Source of the DNA: Prorocentrum cordatum
Lineage: Eukaryota > Sar > Dinophyceae > Prorocentrales > Prorocentraceae
Length of the DNA stretch: 25,624 nucleotides
Direction: 5' to 3'
Assembly (NCBI GenBank): GCA_963575745.1
Contig: CAUYUJ010010501.1
Coordinates: forward strand, 2,501-28,124
A model generated the notes under the pieces. The model searched no databases. It saw only the letters and a list, made by a program, of their open reading frames with translations, and was not told the origin of the DNA. The position numbers were made by a program, and so were the translations under genes. Shown here piece by piece: positions 16,677 to 24,221 of this stretch (its first letter is position 1; each line of letters begins with the position of its first letter).

Positions 16677-16816
16677 AGCCACCGTCCGAGGAGGAGATCC
16701 AGCAGCGGAAGGACAGGCAGGAGCGGCTCAGCAATGACGCGAAGGCCAAGGCCAGCTCGAAGAAAGGGGTCGGTCGTGCTGAAGAAGCTGCTGATACTGG
16801 CGGCCCTCGTTTTTAG
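15814..16816 (+). pseudogene. Retroelement ORF1-like region with N-terminal zinc ribbon
   Basis: The ATG at 15814 starts a frame with C-x2-C-x15-C-x2-C (Cys codons at 15841, 15850, 15898 and 15907), a zinc-ribbon-like motif of the kind expected for nucleic-acid binding. A TAA at 15916 interrupts, but the same frame stays open to about 16260 through a Gln/Ala/Lys-rich segment (INNMDQKKAALAKAA). It resumes in the third frame (about 16269-16405, KKALEEAADAEEQHEA) and then the second (about 16410-16816, KNKLLKFKKDMASLAQLLEN), ending in an Ala/Pro-rich and Lys-rich tail with a stop at 16814. Heptad-like spacing suggests a coiled coil. Two frameshifts and one stop make it a pseudogene. Confidence 0.72.
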
Positions 16817-17080
16817 CAAGGTGTTCTTCTCGAACATCACACAGTGGGACCCTAAGGCCCACAAGTTTATCAACGAGCAGGGCAACGACAGTGATATCAT
16901 CATGATGTGCGAGACGCACATACCAAAATATATGATGAAGCAGGTGAAGGTAGACGTGGCTAGGGACGGCTGGAAGATGGCGGGCACGGCGGCGGTGCCC
17001 ACGCAGCGTTCGGAGAACGGGACCTCGGGGGGCGAACTCATCCTTGTGAAGTCTCACATCGCCTGCTCCACGTACGACAC

Positions 17081-17129
<49 letters not shown>

Positions 17130-17545
17130 AGAGTGACGGGAAGAAGGGCCCCTTCCACGGCTTCACGGCGGTGAACCTCCACACGAAGGCAGGCAACGTG
17201 GTGTTGGTCTCGGCATATTGGCTGCCAGGGGCGGGCTTGCACGGGCCCAACAGAGAGCGGGTCCGTTCCCTGGCAGGATTCGTAAAGGCGCTGGCGGACC
17301 CCTGGGTGGTCCTGGCGGACTGGAACGTCCCATTCGCGGACATCACCAAGACGGGTTCGTCCAGCAGATCGGCGGCGCGTTGGTCAAGCCAGACGTGGAG
17401 GTCACGTGCGACAAGGGGAAGGGCAGCCTCATCGACTACGGCATCGCCAGGGCGGACTTCGCACGCGCGGTCAAGTTAGAGGCGGTGCGGACGGTACCTT
17501 GGCGCACACATTGCGGGCTCACGCTCGCATCGGAAGGGTCCGCAG
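16734..17545 (+). pseudogene. Retroelement endonuclease (EEP/APE-type) domain, frameshifted
   Basis: It nicks target DNA to prime reverse transcription in this class. The catalytic positions are visible: Glu in MMCETHI (16911), the Asp-Asn pair in VLADWNVPF (17318-17326), Asp-Tyr in GSLIDYGIARADF (17434), and the final His in THCGL (17509). LVSAYWLPG lies between the first two. Frame 3 runs from an ATG at 16734 to about 17084. A (GA)n microsatellite then shifts the reading to frame 2 (17126-about 17350), and a further shift leads to frame 1. The possible start at 16734 overlaps the upstream frame by 83 bases, so an ORF1/ORF2 overlap may be native. Residues just after the start form a hydrophobic stretch of unclear role. 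Confidence 0.82.
17084..17125 (+). repeat. (GA)n microsatellite inside the endonuclease region
   Basis: About 20 AG dinucleotides lie between the segments CSTYDTI and the downstream GKKGPFHGFTAVNLH. The flanking protein frames differ, so the expansion disrupts the reading frame. Confidence 0.95.
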
Positions 17546-18700
17546 CACCTTGGTGGCACCGCCGAATCCAGTCACCAAAAGAGCTGGCAACACCTCCGAG
17601 GCCGAGGAAGAAGGCGGACCCACACAGTAAGAGGACACGACAGAGGCAGGAGGAACGGCAACGAGCAGAAGAGAGACTTGAGCCACATCTTCGGGGGGCG
17701 TTCCAGGAGCAGGCCATGGTCGAGCAAGTGGAGAAGGCCGCGGATGAGAAGACATTCTACATCACATACGAGACGTGGGAGGAGACCCTGCGGTCGCTTT
17801 GCCCTGCGGATGCGCACTGCTCAGCCCCCCAGCCTACGGACATTGGGGACCAGAGGGTGCCGACCCGCAGCGGCCTGGGCTGGGACCTATCGCATGAGCT
17901 GCGATCCTGGGGCGGCAACTTGATAATCCGAGACGTAAGGCATCGCGAAGCTGATGGGGCAGCGACGAGGATGCACGGTGACTGGGTCACCTGTCTTGAG
18001 GAGGCGGCGATCGCAACGGACGAGATCGGAGAGGAGGAGGCAGCACGTTACCGAGGGAGGGCGTCTGGCTTCGAGGTCAAGTGGGTGAAGGCGAGGTCCA
18101 CGCCAGGCAGGACCCACATGAAGTTCGGGCCCGCGGAGCAGTGGGGAATCCCCAACGCTATCCTCATCAGGTACCAGGCGCTGTATTCCAATGGCACTGA
18201 TGGCGGTCAGCAGGCGAAGTGCTTAGCGGAGGCGAAGGCACAGGGGAAGATCCTGCGGGGGATGGACCAGTGCCAGGTCTTCGGCAAGAAGCACGGCTAC
18301 ACGGCGCAGCAGATGTTCTACGAGATGCTGGGCGACCTGGCAGAATTGGAGCAGGCGCAGATCGGCAACTTACTGAGGCAAGCAGAGGGCCGCCTCGCCA
18401 CGGCGCAAGCACGGGGATTCGCAGCGCAGCAAAAGAACTTCACGGCCTGGGCGAAGAAGGCGGGGACGGGCAAAGTCGGCCTACTCCATCGGCACGTAAG
18501 GGAGCAGCAGGCGCCGAGGTTCGAGCTCTGCACGAACAAGCTGGAGGGCGTGGCCGACCCCCACATACTCATAGGTATAAGGAAGGAGGAGTGGGAGCGC
18601 ATCTGGGCAGACCCAGTGGACACGAAGGAGGACATAGCGTACCAGCTGGGCAGGTTGCGCGACCAGGCCTGGAAGCACGAGCTGGAGGCGCTCACTCTGG
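17546..18700 (+). pseudogene. Retroelement linker between endonuclease and RT
   Basis: This open stretch in frame 1, continuous with the end of the endonuclease, is rich in Arg, Gln, Glu and Ala. One part is strongly basic (near 17590-17690, RPRKKADPHSKRTRQRQEER). It contains ELRSWGGNLI and IRYQALYSNGTDGGQQAKCL. It leads into LTLEQLDGAI, the segment that precedes RT in this class. There are no stops or breaks in about 1.1 kb, a sign that decay is moderate. No separate enzymatic domain is recognised. Confidence 0.65.
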
Positions 18701-19665
18701 AACAGCTCGACGGCGCCATATCGGCGACGTCTGCTGCCAAAGCAAGAGGAGTGGATCATTTTGGACCAAATGATCTTGCTCGGGCTCCCAGGCAGGCCAG
18801 ATAATGGTTACTTCAAATTTTACACTCTTGCGAGAAGGAGATCACATGGCCGAGGCACTGGGCTGCCACCAAGTGCGCTCTGGCGGCCAATCCGAGAGGA
18901 GGAGATAGGGTACCCGGCATGCTGGCCCTACCCTTTAAGTTATGGTCGAGAGCGAGGGGCGGATGTTGCTCTGAATGGAGCAATGCGCTATCAGCACATT
19001 GGGACACCGCTCTCAGAGGGAGTTCAGCACTTCGAGCAGGTCTGCTGCGCGCATGTCTGGACGAAGTCGGAGCAGGGCTGGGAGCATCGGCGATGACGTT
19101 CCTGCTGGACAATGGGAAGTTCTATGACACGGTCTCACTGGCCATATTGAGCCAGATCGCCGTCAGGGTGGGGTTCCCAGCAACGGTGGTGGCATTGGAG
19201 ATCACCGCGTTTGTTGGTCCAAGATTCTTACAGGAACGGAGCATCCTCAGCGAGGCGATCTGGTCGACGAGGTCATTGGTAGCAGGCTCGGCGCGAGGAG
19301 TGGGATTGGCAAAACTTTTCCTACATCCGATGCTTGAACGGGCGGGCACATCGGATGGCGCCGCAGTCGGCGCCATGGACATTCGTGGACGACACGGTAG
19401 CAAGACAAGAAGGAAGTAGACAAATGGTAGGAGAAGGGATGATCCAGGTCACGGAGATCCTCACGCACGGGCTCAAGGATCAGAGGATGAAGATCTCCAA
19501 CAAGTCGGTCTTGATCGGCACGCACCCGAAGGGCGTGAAGGAGACGGCGAAGAGCCTGAGGAAGCGGCAGGTTCCTGTCCACGCGGTCACGGAGGCGGTG
19601 GACTTGGGCCTGGACACGTCGGCGGGCAGGAAGAGAGTACGACTCAGGCAAAGCAGAGAGTAAAG
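18701..19665 (+). pseudogene. Retroelement reverse transcriptase domain, one stop and one frameshift
   Basis: It copies element RNA into DNA at the nicked target. Frame 1 reads SAAKARGVDHFGPNDLAR, an in-frame TAA at 18802, then continues through the same frame with EITWPRHWAATKCALAA, PFKLWSRARG and GSSALRAGLLRACLDE. Motif A is FLLDNGKFYDTV (first Asp at 19108). Motif B is SLVAGSARGVGLAK (about 19273-19311). The frame then shifts near 19370, and motif C is FVDD in frame 2 (19382-19393). TSNKSV-type downstream residues follow, and frame 2 ends at 19663, with frame 1 resuming near 19622. All three catalytic Asp codons remain. Confidence 0.88.
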
Positions 19666-20710
19666 AGAGCGAAGTACATATTCGCAAAGATAGTGAGACG
19701 TACCGCGACACTGGCTAAAGAGAGCAAGGGTTTGTGGAACACAGGTGCGGCACCTCAGGCGCTATGCGGTCATCAGGCGTTCGGGCTGGCACTCCAAGAA
19801 ATGCAGCGCATGCGAAGGCAAGCAGGGCAAGTGGCTGGAGGGGAGGCCCGAGGACGATGCCTGACGACGACGCTGGCAGTGGAGATGTGGAAGGGTGATC
19901 CTGGTATTGCAGTGCGGGTGGCGGTGATCAAGGAGTGGGTCAACCTGTGGCAGCGCTACCCCGAGATTCGCGCCAGGGTCGTCAAGGCGTGGCCAACCAT
20001 ATACGGACGTCTGTCAAAGCTGGAACCGAAAACGTGGCGAGGAGTACGAGGGCCATTGGGAGCGGTACAGGCTACCCTTATGGATGTAGGATGGCATGCA
20101 CCAACGGCGACGGCCTGGATGCGACCAAACGGCGATGGCGATGATTATGCAGAGCAGTGGGATATCCCGACGGCAACGGAAGGCAAGTTCGAACGCACTG
20201 GATGCTTCCAACCACTGCTGGGTGACATCGTGGGCGATATTCGGGCGCAGTATTGGAAGGCGGCCTCTGCGCACCCCCACGTAGACGGATTGGAAGATGG
20301 AGCAGATGTGCGGCATATCCGAGCAGAACGGCGAAGGTTCGAGAAGGAGGGGCAGCTCGACATGGTCGGCCTGGACATCACAGTGGTCGCGGGAGGGCAG
20401 TGGCCGAAGCAGCGTTCCGCCGAGCAGGGGTGCCTCCTGGGCAGCAAGAGGTGCGACAGATGCCAGGAGGCGGGCGGGGCGCTGATGCATCGGATCTGGA
20501 TATGCCCAAAGAACGTGGACCACGACGACTTCATCAAGTCTGAGTCTCTTGTGCCCGCGCCAATGGCACAAGCTGGCGCCGACCCAGCGCTGTGGCTCAG
20601 AGGACTGCCGCCAGCTTCCCTCACCCATCCTAAATTTGATGAGGAAGTCCTGGAGGGGAGGGGGGTTCGGTTTGGTGGGCTGTGGGACTGGGAGGAGTGC
20701 AGACTCGCAG
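19622..20710 (+). pseudogene. Retroelement region between RT and RNase H, with a Cys-Cys-His-Cys motif
   Basis: Frame 1 is open throughout. It begins with KRAKYIFAKIVRR, which fits the thumb-side region after motif C. Near 20452-20505 it has C-x2-C-x8-H-x4-C (KRCDRCQEAGGALMHRIWICP), a zinc-binding pattern, followed by HDDFIKSESLVP. The segment in between (VAVIKEWVNLWQRYPEIR) is of unknown fold. It is continuous with the RNase H frame, so it is part of one polyprotein in the ancestral element. Confidence 0.72.
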
Positions 20711-21240
20711 GAGAGGTCCACATTTTCGGCGACGGCTCGGGAGGCAAGCGCTCGGCTGACCCTCGCCGTCACCGATGTGGATCGGCTATCGTAGCTTTGC
20801 AGCAGCGCGACGGGGAATCGGAAGTTGGTCGAGCCTTAGCGGTCCCTCTCTTGGGCCGCAGGCAGACGGTTTCCCGATCGGAGATTTTAGCTTTCGCTTT
20901 TGCGCTTGAAGAGTGCCTCTCTGACTTCACTTTTGTCACTGACCACAAGACGGTCGCAAAAACCTGGAAGTTTCGTTTTGAGAACCCGAGAGCCACAGGC
21001 CCAAACGAGGACCTGTGGACCCGAACGAGAATGGCCTGGCAGGCCCACCCAGATAGAGTGATTAATGTTGTGTGGACGGCCTCGCATCTCGACGAGTCGC
21101 CAGAATTGTTAGACTCCCCGCGGCAGCAGTTTTTCGCGGCAGGCAATTTAGCAGCTGATGTCTGGGCGGGAGTCTGGGCGGAGCTGGCGTGGGAGTTCGG
21201 GCTGGTGCGGACAGCTCCAGACACTGACAGGATTGACTCG
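20711..21240 (+). pseudogene. Retroelement RNase H domain, frame intact
   Basis: It would remove RNA from the RNA/DNA hybrid. All expected acidic positions are present in one uninterrupted frame: Asp in HIFGDGSGG (20731), Glu in SRSEILAF (20881), Asp in FVTDHKT (20941) and Asp in LAADVWAG (21157). A late His lies in WTASH (21085). The domain itself has no stop or shift, in contrast to the RT and endonuclease parts. It is called pseudogene because the surrounding polyprotein is broken. Confidence 0.88.
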
Positions 21241-21872
21241 ATCGCGCACCTTGTCCGTAAGCGTGCCCGTCGTGCGCTCATGCTGGCCGCCTCGTCTGAG
21301 ACGGGAGAGCGTGCTGGCAGAGCCCCTGTCTTCAAGAAGCGTTCCAAGCAAGAGAAAGCTATTCGAGACTCGCCCCACCAGCTTGAGCAAATAGGAAGCA
21401 AGTGGAGGTGCTTACAGTGCGAGCTGATCGCCCCAGGATGCAGGTTTTTGCGCTTTTCGGCTTCGCAGTGTGTTGGCCCCCTGGGAAAAGCGTCCCTGGG
21501 GCCCCTGAGTTCTCGCCGCTCAACGGAGTGGACCTGGAAATCCACCCCTCACACTCGATCACTTTCGTGGATCGCTGGTTTTTGCAGATTTGCTCGCTGT
21601 GCGGGATGTATGTCACAGTGGACCCGAGGTCCCTGCCGAGGAAGTGCGTGGGTCTCACGCCGAATGGCGCAGAGAACATGCGCAGAATTGATCAAGGCAT
21701 GTTTCCTCGGCGGGAAGGTCCCCCAAGAGCCATCAAGATGGCCATGGCTCGGAGAGACGGGAGTCGTGTCGTGTCGGCCCACGAGGCCAGGGGGGAGGTG
21801 CACCGTGAGCCAGAGGGGGCCCCCGCCGAGCTCCCGTGCGTGACCCGCGCCCGCGATGACGGGCAAGAGTAG
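21241..21872 (+). pseudogene. Retroelement C-terminal Cys motifs, frameshifted
   Basis: Frame 1 carries a basic segment (KKRSKQEKAIRDS), then a His (21376) and W-R-C-x2-C (21409 and 21418). Near 21470 the reading shifts to frame 3, which has a second pair, FLQICSLCG (21591 and 21600), a Cys in PRKCVG, and a stop (TAG) at 21870. The order His, WRCxxC, CxxC, Cys matches the minus-strand fragment at 12797-13600. Beyond the stop the same frame stays open to the (TCC)n tract (ELLRREAKELRTQ...), so the stop may be secondary. Confidence 0.75.
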
Positions 21873-22060
21873 GAGCTGCTGCGACGCGAGGCCAAGGAAC
21901 TTCGGACGCAGGCGGTCGTTCAGAGGCTGCTGGCAGCGGCCCGAGGGTCGCAGGATGGAGACCAGCGGGTCGCGCAGGGGGATTCAGGCACATCGGACTG
22001 CAGCAGACAGGAAGAAGGACGGAACGAGGACTGTGTCCTAGAGCAAAGAGGTCAAAGAGG

Positions 22061-22234
22061 TCCTCCTCCTCCTCCTCCGCCTCCTCCTCCTCCTCCTCCT
22101 CCTCCTCCTCCTCCTCCTCCTCCTCCTCCTCCTCCTCCTCCTCCTCCTCCCCCCTCCTCCTCCTCCTCCTCCTCCTCTTCCCCCTCCTCCTCCTCCTCCT
22201 CCTCCTCCTCCTCCTCCCCCTCCTCCTCCTCCCG
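22061..22234. repeat. (TCC)n pyrimidine tract at the 3' flank of the retroelement
   Basis: Almost pure TCC triplets with a few C-run slips. It starts immediately after the second CAAAGAGGT and is in the same orientation as the tract at 15461-15757. Confidence 0.97.
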
Positions 22235-22335
22235 AGGGCTCCGGCCGCCCCGCGCCGCCCCCGTCGGGCAGGTCCCGCCGGGCCGACGTCGCGCGCGCTC
22301 GTGCCCCGCCTCGCCTCCCTTTGCATCGGGGGGCC
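22235..22335. other. GC-rich low-copy DNA
   Basis: Strongly CG-rich (CCGGCCGCCCCGCGCC, GCGCGCGC), with no recognised motif. Confidence 0.6.
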
Positions 22336-22613
22336 ACATGCGGAACCCTGCCCTTAAGTCGGGCCTGTCCCCCTACAGGGGGATTTTCGACGAAAAATTT
22401 AGAATACCCCACAAATACCCCCCAAATGCCCCCTGCCCCCTCGGATTTCTGAGGGGGAGGGTGGGGTTCTGAGGCTTTGCCTCCTCCAGGCCTCGTTCTG
22501 AGGCTGCGCCCCCCTTTTCCTCCCCCATCTCTGGTTAATTCAAGCTTCGCGCGGCCCGCTTAGCCTCGACCGGAAGAGGTGCGCTCTCGACCCGCGGATC
22601 AAAAACCCTGCCC
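22336..22613. repeat. Partial copy of the foldback element's left arm, plus a GC-rich tail
   Basis: The segment 22354-22398 matches the left inner arm at 22633-22677 with few differences and the same orientation (TTAAGT, ...CCCCCTACAGGGGG, ATTTTCGACGAAAAAT). It is preceded by CCACATGCGGAACCCTGCCC, a diverged outer end. Then comes GGATTTCTGAGGGGGAGGGTGGGG (about 22444), related to the right half of the neighbour. The remainder to 22613 has no recognised feature. Confidence 0.85.
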
Positions 22614-22962
22614 CCACGTGCGAACCCTACCCTTAAGTTGGGGCTGCCCCCCTACAGGGGGATTTTCGACGAAAAATGAAACATACCCTACAAAAATACC
22701 CCCAAAAGGTAAAACAAATACTCAAAACATAGTGCCCGGGCTATGTTTGGACTATTTTTTGATTTTTGTTTGGGGTATTTTTAATTTTTCGTCGAAAATC
22801 CCCCTGTAGGGGGACAGGCCCGACTTAACCCTACCTCTGCCCCCCAGGATTTCCGAGGGGGAGGGTGGGTGTTCGCTTCGCTCGGGAGAGCTCCCGAGCG
22901 AGGTGGACCCCACACCCCCCCTCAGAGATCGTGGGGGAGGGTGGGGTAGGGTTCGCACGTGG
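22614..22962. mobile_element. 349-bp nested foldback (MITE-like) element
   Basis: The outer ends are perfect 19-bp inverted repeats (22614-22632 with 22944-22962, CCACGTGCGAACCCTACCC and its complement). Inner arms of 45 bp (22633-22677 with 22784-22828) match with only about three differences. A central stem AAACATAG/CTATGTTT lies at 22725-22748. The right half also carries a 10-bp hairpin CGCTCGGGAG-AG-CTCCCGAGCG (22879-22900) and G-rich segments. No protein is encoded, and no target duplication is clear. A non-autonomous foldback transposon is the likely nature. Confidence 0.8.
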
Positions 22963-23164
22963 CCCCCCATGCGTCCTGCCCGTCCTCGTGCTCGCCCGCC
23001 ACCTCCTCTTCATAGGCATGCGGCTCCCCGTTCCGCGCAGGACACGATGAGGTCTTCTGGTTGCTCCAGATGGGCTATGACACGCGTCCGCGTAGAGAGA
23101 AAGACATCAGGGCGATGCGAAGGAATGGGAGGGAGGGACAGGATGTCAGATGTGGCGCGAGCGC
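22963..23164. other. Low-copy DNA, no recognised gene
   Basis: One plus frame near 23050-23150 reads HDEVFWLLQMGYDTRPRR, less repeat-like than its surroundings. It is too short to assign. Confidence 0.4.
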
Positions 23165-23304
23165 GCTTGGCCTGTCTCTCCTCCTCTCTTCTCTTCTCCC
23201 TCCCTCCCGCCCTCGCTTCCCTCCCTTTTTTCTCCTCCTTTTTTTTCCTCCCTCTCTCCTCCTCTCTCCTCCTTTTTCCTCCTGCCCCATCCCCTGTCAT
23301 TGCA
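23165..23304 (+). other. Long pyrimidine tract ending in TGTCATTGCAG
   Basis: A C/T-rich stretch (TCTCCTCCTC, CTTTTTTTTCCTCC) ends with CCATCCCCTGTCATTGCAG at about 23303. In a spliced gene this would look like a 3' splice site. No matching donor or exon coding is established, so it may be just another decayed TCC tract. Confidence 0.4.
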
Positions 23305-24005
23305 GCAAGCTCCTCCCCGTCGCACTCCTGGGCGTGTCGGCCGGGCGGTCTGGGCGTCTCGCTCGAGGCTCTCCTCGCCGCCTGTGATCCTGCGTCCTCG
23401 GTCTTGCCGCCGTGACAGTGAAGGAAGCGGGGAGGCGGTGGGGCGTCCTCAACGTGGAGTTCTCGCGTCAGCGCTGCGCACACTGGTCTTGAACGCTTGC
23501 GTCAGTTCCGCAGGGATGGATGGCGGTTCCCCTTCGGAACTGGCTCTTCGCCCCTGCGCCGCGCACGTCCGCCGTAGAAGTTTGCAGCACCTTGCAGGGG
23601 CGGAGGGCGCTTTCCTTCTCGAATGTTCGTGTTGTCTCCCGCGCCGCGCAGGTGTGTCCTAAGCGTTTATGTGCAGCAGCAACGTAACAGCAGCAGGGAT
23701 GGATGGGCTGGTTGTTACATTGGGGCTCTCGCCCTGGAGTCGCGCGTATTTGCCCTACAGCGGAGGCCCATGCCAGGAAAACCCTGCTTCCCTCCAGGGT
23801 GCCCTGGGTTTCCTGGGCTTCGGTGGTTTTGCGATGGGCGGCGTAGCGTTCCCACGCCACAAATCAATGGACGCCCTGGGGTGTCAGGGTAGGGTCTCTT
23901 GTGGAGGCTCTCCGCCGAGACTTTCTCGAGTTGAGAGCCATCACTACACACTGCTTATCCCTAATTCTTCGACGGTTCTTCTTTTTTTGGGGGGCACGAA
24001 CCTTT
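23305..24005. other. Low-copy DNA with several short stems
   Basis: Stems include CAGTTCCG/CGGAACTG at about 23501-23541 and GTAACAGC/GGTTGTTAC at about 23682-23717, both enclosing GCAGGGATGGATGG. CCAGGAAAACCC/GGGTTTCCTGG lies at about 23772-23815. Frames of 130-170 codons exist but carry no recognised motif. Confidence 0.5.
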
Positions 24006-24007
24006 CA

Positions 24008-24109
24008 TTTCTAATTGTTCTATCCTGGGCCTCCTCGTCCTGGCCACTAGGGGGCCAGGAACAATTAGAAACGAGCACAATTAGAAATGAGCACGATTAG
24101 AAATGAACG
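24008..24109. repeat. Inverted repeat plus 16-bp tandem triplet
   Basis: TTTCTAATTGTTC (24008-24020) is the perfect complement of GAACAATTAGAAA (24059-24071), with an inner stem CCTGGCC/GGCCAGG. The right arm is followed by tandem copies of CAATTAGAAAYGAGCA at 24062, 24078 and 24094, a 16-bp period. Confidence 0.85.
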
Positions 24110-24117
24110 ACGTGTAC

Positions 24118-24206
24118 CTACCGGTTCGACCCCCCCCCCCTCGAAAACCGGGGGGTGTCACTACCAGTTCGACCCCCCCACCCCTCGCCGCGGGCAAACG
24201 ATTCCC
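24118..24206 (+). repeat. Left inverted arm of the GGGACAGTGG minisatellite
   Basis: Two units of a TACCNGTTCGA-polyC block (about 24118 and 24163), joined by CTCGAAAACCGGGGGGTGTCAC, are followed by CGCCGCGGGCAAACGATTC. The reverse complement of this order occurs at 25150-25310. Confidence 0.88.
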
Positions 24207-24221
24207 GCTCCTCGGGACAGT

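Larger units (their letters stand above)
15758..22061 (+). mobile_element. Nearly full-length, decayed non-LTR (LINE-type) retroelement
   Basis: Domains in order on the plus strand: N-terminal zinc ribbon, charged Ala/Lys/Glu-rich ORF1-like region, endonuclease, reverse transcriptase, Zn-knuckle-like motif, RNase H, and paired Cys motifs. There are no long terminal repeats. Reading frames change near 16265, 16410, 16734-16816, 17084-17125, 17350, 19370, 19622 and 21470, and in-frame stops lie at 15916 and 18802. The copy therefore cannot make a complete protein. (TCC)n tracts lie directly on both sides (15461-15757 and 22061-22233). The 3' end carries two copies of CAAAGAGGT (22044-22061), which may be a simple-repeat tail. 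The true 5' end is not certain. Confidence 0.88.

Noticed and set aside
22903-23415. 170-codon Arg/Pro/Ser-rich frame
   Set aside because: It spans the end of the foldback element and a pyrimidine tract. There is no motif, and other frames are open across the same interval.
24121-24135. GGTTCGACCCC as a Pol III B-box of a SINE
   Set aside because: The string fits a B-box, but there is no A-box at the right distance. The motif belongs to a multi-copy poly-C arm.
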